Shown here one piece after another: positions 10,019-19,702 of a stretch of 64,000 nucleotides of DNA. Made by a program: the position numbers and the translations under genes. Under the pieces are notes generated by a model. It did no database searches and was not told the DNA's origin. It saw only the letters and a program-made list of their open reading frames with translations. The stretch comes from Chlamydia gallinacea 08-1274/3 (GTDB lineage: Bacteria; Chlamydiota; Chlamydiia; Chlamydiales; Chlamydiaceae). The stretch lies in NCBI RefSeq assembly GCF_000471025.2, contig NZ_CP015840.1, positions 868,001-932,000 of the forward strand. Reading direction: 5' to 3'. The stretch's first letter is position 1, and every line of letters starts with the position of its first letter.

Positions 10019-10992
10019 TTGGTGCATTTTCTCCATATTCTGGGGTTTCTTTTATGCAATTTTTTGTTGTTTTTTTCTCTAGGGTATTTTCAGGAGAATT
10101 ATTCCGGAGCCACTTGTTTATTGATGATATTCAGGTTTTGATTTTTTTAGCGATTGCCGTTTCTGGAGCTGTTGTTGGGAGTTTTGTAGTTCTAAAGAAA
10201 ATGGCTATGTATGCTAATGCGGTTTCGCATACTGTCCTATTAGGATTAGTAAGTATTTGTTTATTCACTCATCAATTGAGTCATTTATCTTTAGGAGAAT
10301 TAACTCTTGCCTCGGTTTCTACGGCATTATTCACCGGTTTTTTAATTTACTTTATTAGAAACATTTTCCATGTTCCTGAAGAAGCCAGTACCGCTCTAGT
10401 TTTTTCTTTGTTATTTTCAGTCAGTTTACTTTTTTTAGTATTTTTAACACGTAATGCCCATATAGGTACGGAACTTATTTTAGGAAATGCAGATTCCTTG
10501 ACTTCCAAGGATATTTTTCCTGTTTATATGATGCTTTTAGTCAATTTAGTTATTTCTTTTTTAGGTTTTCGTAGTTTTATTTGTGTTTCTTTTGATTCCG
10601 TATTTGCTCATTCTTTAGGTCTTCCTATTAAGATCATTGATTATATTATTATTTTACAATTATCTGTGAGTTTAGTAGGAGCATTTAAAGCAGTTGGTGT
10701 TCTCATGGCCCTGGCCTTTTTATTAATACCAGGTTTGATTGCTAAAATTTTTGTTCCTTCTGCCCGGAGTATGCTGGCTTGGTCTCTTTTTTTTGGAGTA
10801 ATCGTTGCTTTACTAGCTCCTGCATGTTCTCGAGCAATCCTCACATCCTATAATGTTGGTTTATCGACTTCTGGGCTTTCTGTTATTTTATTGCTTATGA
10901 TTTATACAGTGGTCGTGCTGTTTCAGCATAGTAAGAGATTCTTTTCTAAGAAATTCTCAATACGGAGTTTGAACAGAATTGACAACTCTTAA
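10015..10992 (+). CDS. ytgD: YtgD, second permease of the ytg metal ABC transporter
   Basis: Integral membrane permease, 325 residues with about eight hydrophobic segments. It carries [20 protein letters not shown], the family's conserved cytoplasmic-loop region (compare [17 protein letters not shown] in YtgC). It probably pairs with the permease half of YtgC to form the channel. It starts inside the ytgC stop codon (ATGA) and ends the operon; dxr follows 46 bases later and could be read through, as no terminator is visible. Confidence 0.93.
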   Translation: MIGAFSPYSGVSFMQFFVVFFSRVFSGELFRSHLFIDDIQVLIFLAIAVSGAVVGSFVVLKKMAMYANAVSHTVLLGLVSICLFTHQLSHLSLGELTLASVSTALFTGFLIYFIRNIFHVPEEASTALVFSLLFSVSLLFLVFLTRNAHIGTELILGNADSLTSKDIFPVYMMLLVNLVISFLGFRSFICVSFDSVFAHSLGLPIKIIDYIIILQLSVSLVGAFKAVGVLMALAFLLIPGLIAKIFVPSARSMLAWSLFFGVIVALLAPACSRAILTSYNVGLSTSGLSVILLLMIYTVVVLFQHSKRFFSKKFSIRSLNRIDNS

Positions 10993-11038
10993 ATCTAAGG
11001 GTATGATTCTTCTTTTGTATTATTAAGGTTAGTTGTAT

Positions 11039-12178
11039 TTGAAACGCTTAGCAATTTTTGGATCTACAGGAAGTATTGGGAGGCAAGCTTTAACTATAAT
11101 TCGTTCTCTACCCAATACATTCAAGGTAATTGCGCTTGCTTGCTATGGGAATAATAAGGACGTCTTTTTTGATCAGATTCGAGAGTTTTCACCTTCAATA
11201 GTCTCAGTATATGATCAGCAGCTATACTCCGAAGTCTCTAAAGAATTTCCCAAAGTTCAAGTATTTCTTGGTGAAGAGGGCTTAGTAGCGGCAGCAACGG
11301 CTCAAGAAGTGGATATCGTGGTTGCTGCTTCTTCAGGAATTTCTGCTTTATCTGCAGTTATGGAGGCTATTAAAGCAGGGAAGGTTTTAGCGTTAGCAAA
11401 TAAAGAAATTTTAGTTTCTGCTGGGGAAATAATTAAAAAAGTCATTCAGCAATATCAAACTCAAGTTGTCCCCATAGATAGTGAACATAATGCTTTATAC
11501 CAATGTTTAGAAGGAAAAGATCCTAGTGAGGTTAGAAAATTAATTTTGACTGCATCAGGAGGTCCGTTATTTTATAAATCCAAAGATGAGATGGCTCATA
11601 TAACCATTCAAGATGTTTTAAATCATCCTGTATGGCATATGGGGACGAAAATTACAGTAGATTCTTCTACACTGGTGAATAAAGGATTGGAAATTATTGA
11701 AGCTTATTGGTTATTTGGATTAGAAAACGCAGAGATTGATGCAGTAATTCATCCTCAGAGTTTAATTCACGGTATGGTAGAATTTACTGATGGTACGGTG
11801 CTTTCTGTTATGAATCCGCCCAGCATGCTCTTCCCCATACAACACGCATTAACAGTGCCAAGACGTTTCTCAACTCCTTGCCAAGGGATGGACTTTTCTA
11901 AGAAGCACACGTTAGAATTTTTCCCGATAGATGAAGCGAGATTCCCTAGCATTCGTTTAGCTCGTCAAGTTTTAAATGATAAAGGGTCCTCAGGAGCATT
12001 TTTCAATGCTGCTAACGATGTGTTAGTTTATAGATTTTTAAGGGGAGAAATTGCTTGGCATGATATTTTGAATAAATTATCCAAGCTTATGGAAAACTAT
12101 AAAGCTTTTGCATGTACTTCATTAGACGATGTCTTAGGAGTTGATAAGGAAGCTAGAGTTTTTGCTCAGGAGATATAA
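11039..12178 (+). CDS. dxr: 1-deoxy-D-xylulose 5-phosphate reductoisomerase
   Basis: Second enzyme of the MEP isoprenoid pathway: converts DXP to MEP with NADPH. Motifs: nucleotide-binding GSTGSIG at residues 8-14, ALANKEILVSAGE, PIDSEHNA (metal/substrate binding) and VDSSTLVNKGLEIIEA. There are two in-frame TTG starts, 11033 and 11039. I chose 11039 because it gives MKRLAIFGSTGSIG and 379 residues, the usual chlamydial form; AAGG about 10 bases upstream serves as ribosome binding site. rseP follows after 12 bases, so the two are probably cotranscribed. Confidence 0.93.
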   Translation: MKRLAIFGSTGSIGRQALTIIRSLPNTFKVIALACYGNNKDVFFDQIREFSPSIVSVYDQQLYSEVSKEFPKVQVFLGEEGLVAAATAQEVDIVVAASSGISALSAVMEAIKAGKVLALANKEILVSAGEIIKKVIQQYQTQVVPIDSEHNALYQCLEGKDPSEVRKLILTASGGPLFYKSKDEMAHITIQDVLNHPVWHMGTKITVDSSTLVNKGLEIIEAYWLFGLENAEIDAVIHPQSLIHGMVEFTDGTVLSVMNPPSMLFPIQHALTVPRRFSTPCQGMDFSKKHTLEFFPIDEARFPSIRLARQVLNDKGSSGAFFNAANDVLVYRFLRGEIAWHDILNKLSKLMENYKAFACTSLDDVLGVDKEARVFAQEI

Positions 12179-12190
12179 CCTGGTACACAT

Positions 12191-14059
12191 ATGACAATAA
12201 TATATTTGATTCTTGCAGCCCTAGCTTTAGGGGTTTTGGTATTGATCCATGAGTTAGGTCATTTACTAGCAGCCAAGAGTGTTGGTATGGCTGTAGAGAG
12301 TTTTAGCATTGGTTTTGGTCCCGCTTTATATAAAAAAAAGATTAGGAACATAGAATACCGTATAGGTGTCTTTCCTTTCGGAGGGTATGTCCGTATTAAA
12401 GGAATGGATAAAAAAGAAAAAGGCGTTACGAACCAAGATTCTGTGTATGACATTCCTCACGGTTTTTTTAGTAAGTCTCCTTGGAAAAGAATTTTTGTTC
12501 TTATTGCAGGGCCTCTGGCAAATATTTTGTTAGCATTTATTGTTTTTGGAGCTCTTTATATTTGCGGTGGAAGAACGAAAGCGTATTCAGAATACTCGAA
12601 TATTGTTGGTTGGGCTCATCCTGTACTTAGAGACAAGGGATTAAAGTTAGGGGACGAAATCCTAACTTGCAATAATAAGAGCTATTTTTCTGATAAAGAT
12701 GCCATCACCGCGGCTTTATTAGATGGTTATTTATCTTTACAAGGATTACATCCAGCCTATTTATCTAATGATGCAGCAAGTCCCTTTGCTATTGATACAG
12801 AATTTAATGTGAATAAATTGGGTATTCCTCTTGCAGGAGCTAGTTACTTGTTATATCGGTATAACGAACCTATTGTACAACATTCACCTATGGCAGATGT
12901 TGGCATGCAGGCCGGAGACCGTTTAGTGTGGATGGATGGAGAATTATTATTTTCTCCTGTCCAAATTTCTCAAATGCTTGAAGAAGCTTATGCTTTCATT
13001 AAAGTTTTACGTAACGATCAAGAATTATTTTTGCGCATCCCTAGAGTACGAGCAGGCACTTTATATTTGTCTTCCTACGTAAGAAACGAACTTATTGATA
13101 ATCAGTATGAAGCCGGTATTAAAGGTAAGTGGTCTTCTTTATATACAATACCTTACATAGTAAATAGCTATGGTTATATAGAAGGGCAGTTGGATCCTAT
13201 AGATCCAGAATCTTCTTTCCCCCATATAGAAAAAAAATTAGAACTTGGTGATCGTATTTTAGCTATAGATAGTATACCCGTAAGTAATAGTATTGACATT
13301 CTTCGCTTACTACAAGATCACAAGGTATCGATAATTGTACAAAGCATGACAGCAGAACAATTGGAGGAAGTAGATACTTCTATCGCTAACCAGCGTTTTC
13401 TGAATTCTTACAATGCGAATGACCTTTTAAAAATCATTCAATCTTTAGGAAGTAAGCATGAGCTAAGACAGTCGGGGGTGTATCGCTTATTGCCTCCTAT
13501 TCAACCAAAGCCTTGGATTAGTATTTATTCCGATAAACTTTTAAATCAACGTCGCGAGGTAGCAAAGAAATTAAGAAATCAAGAGCAGCGGCGTTATTAT
13601 TTAGAGAAAATCGAAATGGAAAAGCAACGCATGTCTTTGGGTATTCCTTTACAGGACGCTAATGTAAAATATAACCCTTTCCCCGGTACATTAATGTGGA
13701 ATATTTTTAAGGATAGCTTGCGAACGATTCAAGCTTTAATTTTTGGCCGGCTACACTTGCAGTGGTTATCAGGACCTATAGGTATTGTTCATATGCTGCA
13801 TAAGGGATGGTCATTAGGGTTATCTGAGGCTTTATTTTGGATAGGGCTAGTGAGTATGAATTTATCTGTTTTAAATTTGCTTCCTATTCCTATTTTAGAT
13901 GGTGGCTACATTGTCTTATGTCTTTGGGAAATAGTCACACGTCGTCGCTTGAATATGCAACTTGTAGAAAAACTATTAATTCCTTTTTCTCTATTGTTAA
14001 TTATTTTCTTTATTGTTCTAACATTTCAGGATGTGTTTCGTTTGTTTGTAGGGATTTAG
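12191..14059 (+). CDS. rseP: RseP-family intramembrane site-2 zinc protease
   Basis: Membrane-embedded metalloprotease of the site-2 family (YaeL/RseP). The zinc motif HELGH is at residues 20-24 in the first membrane helix, and the second active-site motif, NLLPIPILDGG, lies in a helix near the C-terminus. The first PDZ-type region is readable around AHPVLRDKGLKLGDEILTC, a second segment around MADVGMQAGDRLVWMDG and a third-like one around LELGDRILAIDSIPV. The protein has 622 residues, clearly longer than E. coli RseP (about 450), with the extra length between the two active-site halves. Its 3' end overlaps the convergent hydrolase gene by 50 bases. Confidence 0.93.
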   Translation: MTIIYLILAALALGVLVLIHELGHLLAAKSVGMAVESFSIGFGPALYKKKIRNIEYRIGVFPFGGYVRIKGMDKKEKGVTNQDSVYDIPHGFFSKSPWKRIFVLIAGPLANILLAFIVFGALYICGGRTKAYSEYSNIVGWAHPVLRDKGLKLGDEILTCNNKSYFSDKDAITAALLDGYLSLQGLHPAYLSNDAASPFAIDTEFNVNKLGIPLAGASYLLYRYNEPIVQHSPMADVGMQAGDRLVWMDGELLFSPVQISQMLEEAYAFIKVLRNDQELFLRIPRVRAGTLYLSSYVRNELIDNQYEAGIKGKWSSLYTIPYIVNSYGYIEGQLDPIDPESSFPHIEKKLELGDRILAIDSIPVSNSIDILRLLQDHKVSIIVQSMTAEQLEEVDTSIANQRFLNSYNANDLLKIIQSLGSKHELRQSGVYRLLPPIQPKPWISIYSDKLLNQRREVAKKLRNQEQRRYYLEKIEMEKQRMSLGIPLQDANVKYNPFPGTLMWNIFKDSLRTIQALIFGRLHLQWLSGPIGIVHMLHKGWSLGLSEALFWIGLVSMNLSVLNLLPIPILDGGYIVLCLWEIVTRRRLNMQLVEKLLIPFSLLLIIFFIVLTFQDVFRLFVGI

Positions 14060-14990
14060 TTTTCCAATTTTTGGGAAATCCATAAAGGTTATAGGGGTGC
14101 GAACCAAAACAGTGGATAACATAGATGTCCCTGTTTTTGTTCGTATTTAGTCGAGAGTTTTTCTTCCTATCCTCTTTGACTTTCTGCTCTATATCTGAAG
14201 ACCTTGCTTGGAAGGCGCTTGTCTTACTGCCATGTTTCAAGAATTCTCTCATTAAGAATAAGGATTTCTTATTCGTAATGATATATGTATGGTTGGTATT
14301 AATTATATAGGCTTGATGAGGCGTATCTAAACAAGTTTCTATAGTACAGACTTTCCCGTCATTTTCGTATTCTAGACGGAAGGGAATGAATTTACTTCGC
14401 TTATTTCCACTTAGGATAAGCACATCAACTGTAGAAGGAATTTTTGCGATATTTAGCATTTTTGTGGGGCAGTAGGTTAGTAGTTGTCGTCCAAGTTTTC
14501 CTCCAAAGACAACTTGTACAATAGCTAGGGATCTGTAACGTCTTGCTAAGGTAGACCCTGCATTTGGTGGTGCCATCAGAATAGCTTTTCCGCACTTTGC
14601 TTCTTGAGGGCAATCGGGCCTTGATAGGGCGACACGAGCGATTACTCCTCCTATAGAGTGAGTAACAAAATTTATGGGAACGCCAGGTTTTAGCTCTGCA
14701 ATTTTTTTAATTAGGCTGATTAAATGATCGGCATGTTTTTCTAATGTGAATTTCCTTGTTTCATAATTCCATATAAATATGTCGTAGTTTTCTTTTTCCA
14801 AGAGATTTCCAATAGGTTTTAAGGATCTATAGGATCTTAGAAATGCATGAATACAGATTACAGACTCTTTTTGTGTCGAAGTTTCTTTAATCCCACTAAT
14901 TCCTGAAGGAAGTTTTTGGATTATAGAAGTATCTGCCACAATTGAGGGACTTGATATTAGAAAAAGTAAAATTAATAATAATTTATTCAT
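14010..14990 (-). CDS. Secreted alpha/beta hydrolase (lipase/esterase-like), CT073 position
   Basis: 326 residues beginning with a clear signal peptide (MNKLLLILLFLISS, cleavage near SIVAD). The fold is readable: a strand ending in CIHAFLRSYRSLKP (oxyanion region), then the nucleophile elbow THSIGG with Ser112, then ILMAPPNAGSTLARR, which resembles the PGAT/triacylglycerol-lipase-like family. The likely catalytic His is near NTNHTYI. Substrate is unknown. A GTG two codons upstream (14996) is an alternative start. The last 50 bases are antisense to rseP. It probably acts in the periplasm or is exported. Confidence 0.75.
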   Translation of the reverse strand: MNKLLLILLFLISSPSIVADTSIIQKLPSGISGIKETSTQKESVICIHAFLRSYRSLKPIGNLLEKENYDIFIWNYETRKFTLEKHADHLISLIKKIAELKPGVPINFVTHSIGGVIARVALSRPDCPQEAKCGKAILMAPPNAGSTLARRYRSLAIVQVVFGGKLGRQLLTYCPTKMLNIAKIPSTVDVLILSGNKRSKFIPFRLEYENDGKVCTIETCLDTPHQAYIINTNHTYIITNKKSLFLMREFLKHGSKTSAFQARSSDIEQKVKEDRKKNSRLNTNKNRDIYVIHCFGSHPYNLYGFPKNWKTKSLQTNETHPEMLEQ

Positions 14991-15064
14991 TTGCACACCG
15001 ATATAATTATTTTAATAAGTTTATTATTAAAATCTAGATTGTTTAATTAACTTATTTAAGATAA

Positions 15065-16177
15065 TTAATTGTGGTTTTTGTTTAATAAAGAATGTGAAAG
15101 TACTTGAGCTTGATGAATATAAAAAGATCGGCTGTTAATAATTAGTGGGTGGTCTAGGAAAGATGTTGATGTTATAAACGTCTGACCTAAAGTAGGAGCT
15201 AGGTCTAAGAATTGAGAGATGCGTTGGTTATCTAATCCTGAATGAATATCATCTATACAGAATAGAGGACATATATGATAACTATCTCGAATATAAAGGC
15301 ATTCGGCGAGCCTTAGAGTAGCAAGTAGAGTATGTTTTTGACCTTCACTAGAAAATTGCGCTGCTGGTAAATGGTTTACCATGAGTATGAAATCATCACG
15401 ATGTGGGCCTACTGAGGTATTTCCTAACTCTAGGTCTCGGGTTAATGATGAGGCAAGTTGTTTATGAAGCTCTTTAGCAAGAGTTTCTTGTGATATAGCG
15501 TCCTGTTTGAGTAATGAACTTTTAAATTTTATTCTTAGCTGTTCTTTTAGAGTATTGCTCCATAAAGTATGTAGGAATTCATTGAGTTGATTGCAGCAGA
15601 GATACCGGCATAGTGAAAGATAGGCTCCTGAAGTAGCAAGTTGCTCATCCCAAACAGATAAAGTAGAAGTATTTTTTGTTTTTAAAAGTGTGTTTCTTTG
15701 TAATAGCGCGCGATGATAATAGGTAAGGGCATATTTATACTGACTATTACATTGGGATAGTAGGAGGTTCAGAAATAACCTACGGTTGGAAGGTGTTCCA
15801 GAAATGAGAAACCGGTCTTTATATGAGAATAATACAATGGGCAATACTCCAATTAATTGGGAAAGTGTTTTCATAGGGGATTGGTCATAAATAATTTTTT
15901 TCCCCTGTTTATCGACATATAGCGATAGTGTATGAGATGTGTCTTCGCAGTCATCAAAGGTCATCTCTAAGAAGAAATACGAAGCTCCAAAAGAAATAGC
16001 ATCAAGTAAATGGGGAGTTCTAAATGATCTTCCCAAAGCTAATACATAAAGGGATTCCAGGAGGTTAGTTTTTCCTTGGGCATTTTCTCCAAAAATATAA
16101 TTTATTCCTGGAGAAAAAGTAATCTCCGTACTTTTGTAATTTCTAAAGTTTCTAAGACAGAGAGAGCGAACATTCAT
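15065..16177 (-). CDS. recF: RecF, DNA gap repair ATPase
   Basis: SMC-like ATPase that loads RecA at gaps together with RecO and RecR (recR is at 61.0-61.6 kb). It has 370 residues. The N-terminal arch [16 protein letters not shown] leads to Walker [20 protein letters not shown]. The signature segment [18 protein letters not shown] and Walker [18 protein letters not shown] are present. Its ATG shares one base with the dnaN stop (TAATG), so translation is probably coupled. Adjacent dnaN-recF is a conserved bacterial pair, here far from a dnaA gene. Confidence 0.96.
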   Translation of the reverse strand: MNVRSLCLRNFRNYKSTEITFSPGINYIFGENAQGKTNLLESLYVLALGRSFRTPHLLDAISFGASYFFLEMTFDDCEDTSHTLSLYVDKQGKKIIYDQSPMKTLSQLIGVLPIVLFSYKDRFLISGTPSNRRLFLNLLLSQCNSQYKYALTYYHRALLQRNTLLKTKNTSTLSVWDEQLATSGAYLSLCRYLCCNQLNEFLHTLWSNTLKEQLRIKFKSSLLKQDAISQETLAKELHKQLASSLTRDLELGNTSVGPHRDDFILMVNHLPAAQFSSEGQKHTLLATLRLAECLYIRDSYHICPLFCIDDIHSGLDNQRISQFLDLAPTLGQTFITSTSFLDHPLIINSRSFYIHQAQVLSHSLLNKNHN

Positions 16178-17277
16178 TAATCATCATGTAATCGCATAGG
16201 CATAATTACAAATAGACTGCGCGTAGAATCTGTAATAATTCCGGGATTATAAGAATCTGAAATTCCTAAACAAACGAGTTCATCTTTACTGTGTTTTAAA
16301 ATATCTAGAAAGAAGAAAGGATTGAAGGCAATTTCTAGAAGCTCTCCAGAGTAGTTTACCGCCATACTGACTTTTCCTTCTCCCACTTTTGTACAGTTTG
16401 CTGTTAGGGTTAGCTCTCCAGGAGTAAAGGTAAATTTTACAGAGTGAGAAGATTCATTAGTAAATAGGGAGACTTGTTTTAATAAGGAAATGAGTTCTTC
16501 ACGGTGTAAGTCGAGACGAACACTGCTTTCTGTAGAGATGACAGGAGTGAAATCTGGGAAATCTCCGGAAAGTAGTTTCGTAATGAGTAAGGTACTTCCA
16601 CATTCTACAGCAATTTTAGATTGATCTAAGAATACCGTGGCTTCAGCATCTTCAGAGCAAATCCTAATAATTTCTTCAACAGCTTTAATAGGAATGATAT
16701 AATCCCCAGCAAAGGACTTATCTAAAGAAATTTCCATATCTATTTTTGCTAGACGCTTTCCATCGGTCCCTACCGCAGTAATGATGCCATTAGAAATCGT
16801 AAATAAAACTCCAGTAAGGATGTAGCGGCTTTCCTCTCGGGAAACGGCAAAGGAGGTCCGCTGTAACATTTCTTTAAGTTGTTCTGTGGATAGGGTAAAC
16901 CTTATAGAATTTTGCATGTCCGGAAGCATAGGGAAATCTTCTTTTCCCATGCTTAATAGGCGGAAGCAGGAAGATCCTGATGTAATTTTTGCCATTTCTC
17001 CCGTAGAAGCAGAAATTTCAAGATTGGCTTCCGTGAGTTCTTTTACGAGTTGGAAAAATCGTTTTGAAGGAAGAGAAATAGCTCCTGACTCATAGACTTT
17101 CGCTTTAGCAACACAGCGAGTACTTACTGTGAGGTCTGTAGCTGTAAACACAAGTTCATCATTACATGTTTCTATAAGCACATGAGTCAGTACGGGAATA
17201 GGAGTGTTCTGAGGAACAACGCTTTGAATTTTTTTTATCAGATTTCCTAATTCATTTCGAGAGACGACGAACTTCAT
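16177..17277 (-). CDS. dnaN: DNA polymerase III beta subunit (sliding clamp)
   Basis: Ring-shaped processivity clamp for the replicative polymerase. The 366-residue length is standard, with the three-fold repeated clamp domain pattern and the typical C-terminus IMPMRL followed by HDD. The frame is open seven codons further upstream (17298), but [18 protein letters not shown] at 17277 is the recognised start. The 3' end overlaps recF by one base. The promoter probably lies in the dnaN-smpB divergent gap, where a minus-strand TATACT is part of a 9-bp inverted repeat. Confidence 0.97.
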   Translation of the reverse strand: MKFVVSRNELGNLIKKIQSVVPQNTPIPVLTHVLIETCNDELVFTATDLTVSTRCVAKAKVYESGAISLPSKRFFQLVKELTEANLEISASTGEMAKITSGSSCFRLLSMGKEDFPMLPDMQNSIRFTLSTEQLKEMLQRTSFAVSREESRYILTGVLFTISNGIITAVGTDGKRLAKIDMEISLDKSFAGDYIIPIKAVEEIIRICSEDAEATVFLDQSKIAVECGSTLLITKLLSGDFPDFTPVISTESSVRLDLHREELISLLKQVSLFTNESSHSVKFTFTPGELTLTANCTKVGEGKVSMAVNYSGELLEIAFNPFFFLDILKHSKDELVCLGISDSYNPGIITDSTRSLFVIMPMRLHDD

Positions 17278-17419
17278 ATTTTCCTCAGTGTAAGTCACTA
17301 GATATCATCTTTTCCTAGAGGCTTGGAGAGTCTCAGTGATCTAGGTAATCAGGATATTACTATAAAGAGATTTTCTGGTCTTCTAGATATTTACTAGTCA
17401 ATTTTAGTAGGAGATTTGC

Positions 17420-17457
17420 TAAGTATAAGGAAGAAAAAATACTTTTTGTTATACTTA
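17420..17457. promoter_or_regulatory. Inverted repeat with back-to-back TATACT boxes between dnaN and smpB
   Basis: TAAGTATAA (17420-17428) and TTATACTTA (17449-17457) are perfect inverted copies separated by 20 bases. Inside lies a second, smaller symmetry of A and T runs. Each arm contains TATACT reading outward: plus strand 17450-17455 toward smpB, and minus strand 17427-17422 toward dnaN. No TTGACA-like hexamer is visible at either -35. Probable divergent promoter region; operator function is inference. Confidence 0.4.
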
Positions 17458-17488
17458 TCCTTGAGTTGCTTATAGATAGGGAGAATTG

Positions 17489-17941
17489 ATGTCAGGTAAG
17501 GAAATAGTTTCTAATCGCAAGGCCTTACATAATTATGAAGTTTTAGAAACTCTAGATGCTGGAATCGTTCTCACTGGGACAGAAATCAAGTCGTTAAGAG
17601 ACCACGGAGGAAACCTTAGCGATTCCTACGTGTCTATTGCTAAGGGAGAGGCGTGGTTAATCCATGCGAGTATTGCTCCCTATCGCTTTGGTAATATTTA
17701 TAATCATGAAGAACGCAGAAAACGCAAGTTACTCCTTCATAAATATGAAATTCGTAAACTAGAAGGAAAGATAGCTCAAAAAGGAATAACAGTGATTCCC
17801 TTAGGTATGTTTATTTCTCGAGGCTACGTCAAGGTCCGCTTGGGTTGTTGCCGAGGAAAGAAACTTCATGATAAACGCCAGGCCATCATCACAAGAGAAA
17901 AGCAAAGGGAAGCTCAGGCGGCTCTCAAGCGTTATCGTTAA
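17489..17941 (+). CDS. smpB: SsrA-binding protein SmpB
   Basis: Binds tmRNA and brings it to stalled ribosomes for trans-translation. 150 residues. Recognisable segments are [37 protein letters not shown], and the basic C-terminal tail with [11 protein letters not shown], which enters the mRNA channel. A TTG immediately before the ATG (17486) is also possible, but ATG 17489 with AGGGAGAA upstream is preferred. The tmRNA gene itself is not in this window. The 3' end overlaps the convergent apbE by 17 bases. Confidence 0.96.
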   Translation: MSGKEIVSNRKALHNYEVLETLDAGIVLTGTEIKSLRDHGGNLSDSYVSIAKGEAWLIHASIAPYRFGNIYNHEERRKRKLLLHKYEIRKLEGKIAQKGITVIPLGMFISRGYVKVRLGCCRGKKLHDKRQAIITREKQREAQAALKRYR

Positions 17942-18872
17942 TATAGGCCCGGATATTCTTTTCTTTAGCCCAGGCTAAAGCTTCTGTTTTACTAGGAAAA
18001 GTCATTAATACAGTTGCCATGGCATCGGCAAAAGCACAGTTTGGATGAATTACTGTGGCAGATATGATGGGATAACCCACAATGTCCAGAGGTTTCCCTG
18101 TATGGGGATCAAGAATATGGGTATAAGTTTTGCCTTCAATAGTCCACTTTTGATAATAATTGCCACTTGTTGCTATAGCTTGGTCCTGAATTTCTATAAC
18201 TTCTGGCATTGATGAAGAAGCAATTCTCCAAGGACGCCCTGAAGGGTGCACTCCAGAAGTTTTAATTTCTCCTCCCCATTCTACATAGCTATTAGGACAA
18301 AAGTGGTTACAGATTGTCATAAGATGATCAACGGCGAATCCTTTAACCACACCACACAAATCTAGCTGCACTCGACAAGTTTTTTTTGTAATAGTTCCTT
18401 GAACAAAATCAATAATAATTTGCTGCCATCCTGATTGCTCATAAAAATGTTTCCATGTTTTTTCCTCTGGAAGGGAATTACATTTGAGATGCGTGATCCA
18501 GAGTGTTTTTAAGTTTCCTAGTGTAGGATCGAATCTTCCTTCAGATAGTTCATATAGCTGTTGAATTTTCTCTAGAAATTGTACAAGTTCTTGAGAGATA
18601 GGAATAGGAACTTGAGAAGGAGCTCGATTAACTTTTGAAAGTTCCGATGAAGGGTTCCAATTGTTGTAAATCGAATCTATTTTATGAAAAACCGATAGAA
18701 TTTCTTGTTTGAACTTTTCTTTCTCTGTGGGTGTTAAGGCTCTTCCCAGGACAATGCGGTAGGACATAGTCATACTTTCTCCTTCAAAAGTAGTACTTAT
18801 GGGCTTGGAAGAACAGCCTTGAATAGTCCATGTAATAAAAATTATGAAGAGGATTGTTGATAACTTTCCCAT
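17925..18872 (-). CDS. apbE: ApbE-type FAD:protein FMN transferase (lipoprotein)
   Basis: Attaches FMN covalently to threonine in target proteins, in chlamydiae most plausibly the Na+-translocating NADH:quinone reductase subunits. 315 residues. The N-terminus carries a lipoprotein signal ending IQGCSSKP. Motifs: [12 protein letters not shown] (canonical D-x-x-G-x-x-KGxAxD), TSGNY and [12 protein letters not shown], and metal site [12 protein letters not shown]. The start overlaps the folD end by 31 bases, and the 3' end overlaps smpB by 17 bases on the opposite strand. Operon order is mreD-like, folD, apbE. Confidence 0.93.
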   Translation of the reverse strand: MGKLSTILFIIFITWTIQGCSSKPISTTFEGESMTMSYRIVLGRALTPTEKEKFKQEILSVFHKIDSIYNNWNPSSELSKVNRAPSQVPIPISQELVQFLEKIQQLYELSEGRFDPTLGNLKTLWITHLKCNSLPEEKTWKHFYEQSGWQQIIIDFVQGTITKKTCRVQLDLCGVVKGFAVDHLMTICNHFCPNSYVEWGGEIKTSGVHPSGRPWRIASSSMPEVIEIQDQAIATSGNYYQKWTIEGKTYTHILDPHTGKPLDIVGYPIISATVIHPNCAFADAMATVLMTFPSKTEALAWAKEKNIRAYINDNA

Positions 18873-19702
18873 ATGTTTTTCATTAGCATAGCAATAGCTA
18901 CAGGTTCAATTCCATCGAGAACGGGAGAAATTGCCCGACATTTTGTAATAACTGTGTTAAACTCGACATCTCCTATGGGAGTATACTTGGTAGTATGATC
19001 TCCTTCAATATAGGATACTCCTGCATCGATCACAATAGTGTGGGGAGATAGCATGTGTTCTTTTACAAATAAAGGAATCCCAAATGCGGAAATCAGAATG
19101 TCCGTAGTTTTTAGCATGTCTGCACGAACTTTAGAAGAGGTTGGAAATATAGTGATTGTAGATATAGCAAGGTGCTTTTGCATAAGCATAGCAGCTAAAG
19201 GTTTACTCACAAGAGAACTGCTCCCCATAATTGCTACATGACTCTCTTGTAAAGAAATGTCGTAATAATTGAATAATTCAATAATAGCTCCGGGAATACA
19301 GGGAACATAAGGATGTAATTGGCCTAAAAGTAGTTTTCCCATATTCATAGGATGAAGGAATTCTACATCTTTGTCGGGGGAGACTTCTTGAATAATTGTA
19401 TCGTTATCCAGATGTTTTGGCAGGGGGAGTTGTATAGAAATTCCATGAACAGAAGCATCTGTATTTAACTTACGGATAAGTTTGAGAATATTTGTTAAGG
19501 GGGCATCTGAAGGTAAGTGATATAGTTTAGATGTCATCCCCATAGCTGTAGCATGCTTTATTTTTTTGTGAGCATATATCTCCGAGATAGGGTCTTTTCC
19601 TATGAGAACAGAAGCAAATCCTGGAGATGCTGTACTTGAGAGTATTTTTTGTTTTAGTTGATCGCAAATGCGATCTGCAATGGGTTTCCCTTTTAATAAC
19701 AT
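18842..19702 (-). CDS. folD: FolD-like protein with degenerate signature motifs
   Basis: By overall sequence and length (286 residues) this is FolD, the methylenetetrahydrofolate dehydrogenase/cyclohydrolase. The catalytic pair Y43 and K47 (YAHKK) is kept. Most other hallmarks are changed: the DVDG motif reads DVEF (112-115), PCTPxG reads PCIPGA (134-139), the NADP loop GRSxxVGxP reads GSSSLVSKP (160-168), and the C-terminal PGGVGPMT signature reads LDGIEPVA (262-269). The frame is intact and overlapped at both ends by neighbours (apbE 31 bases, mreD-like 10 bases). Activity is doubtful; it may be decaying, or retuned to another substrate or cofactor. Confidence 0.88.
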   Translation of the reverse strand: MLLKGKPIADRICDQLKQKILSSTASPGFASVLIGKDPISEIYAHKKIKHATAMGMTSKLYHLPSDAPLTNILKLIRKLNTDASVHGISIQLPLPKHLDNDTIIQEVSPDKDVEFLHPMNMGKLLLGQLHPYVPCIPGAIIELFNYYDISLQESHVAIMGSSSLVSKPLAAMLMQKHLAISTITIFPTSSKVRADMLKTTDILISAFGIPLFVKEHMLSPHTIVIDAGVSYIEGDHTTKYTPIGDVEFNTVITKCRAISPVLDGIEPVAIAMLMKNIWESYQQSSS

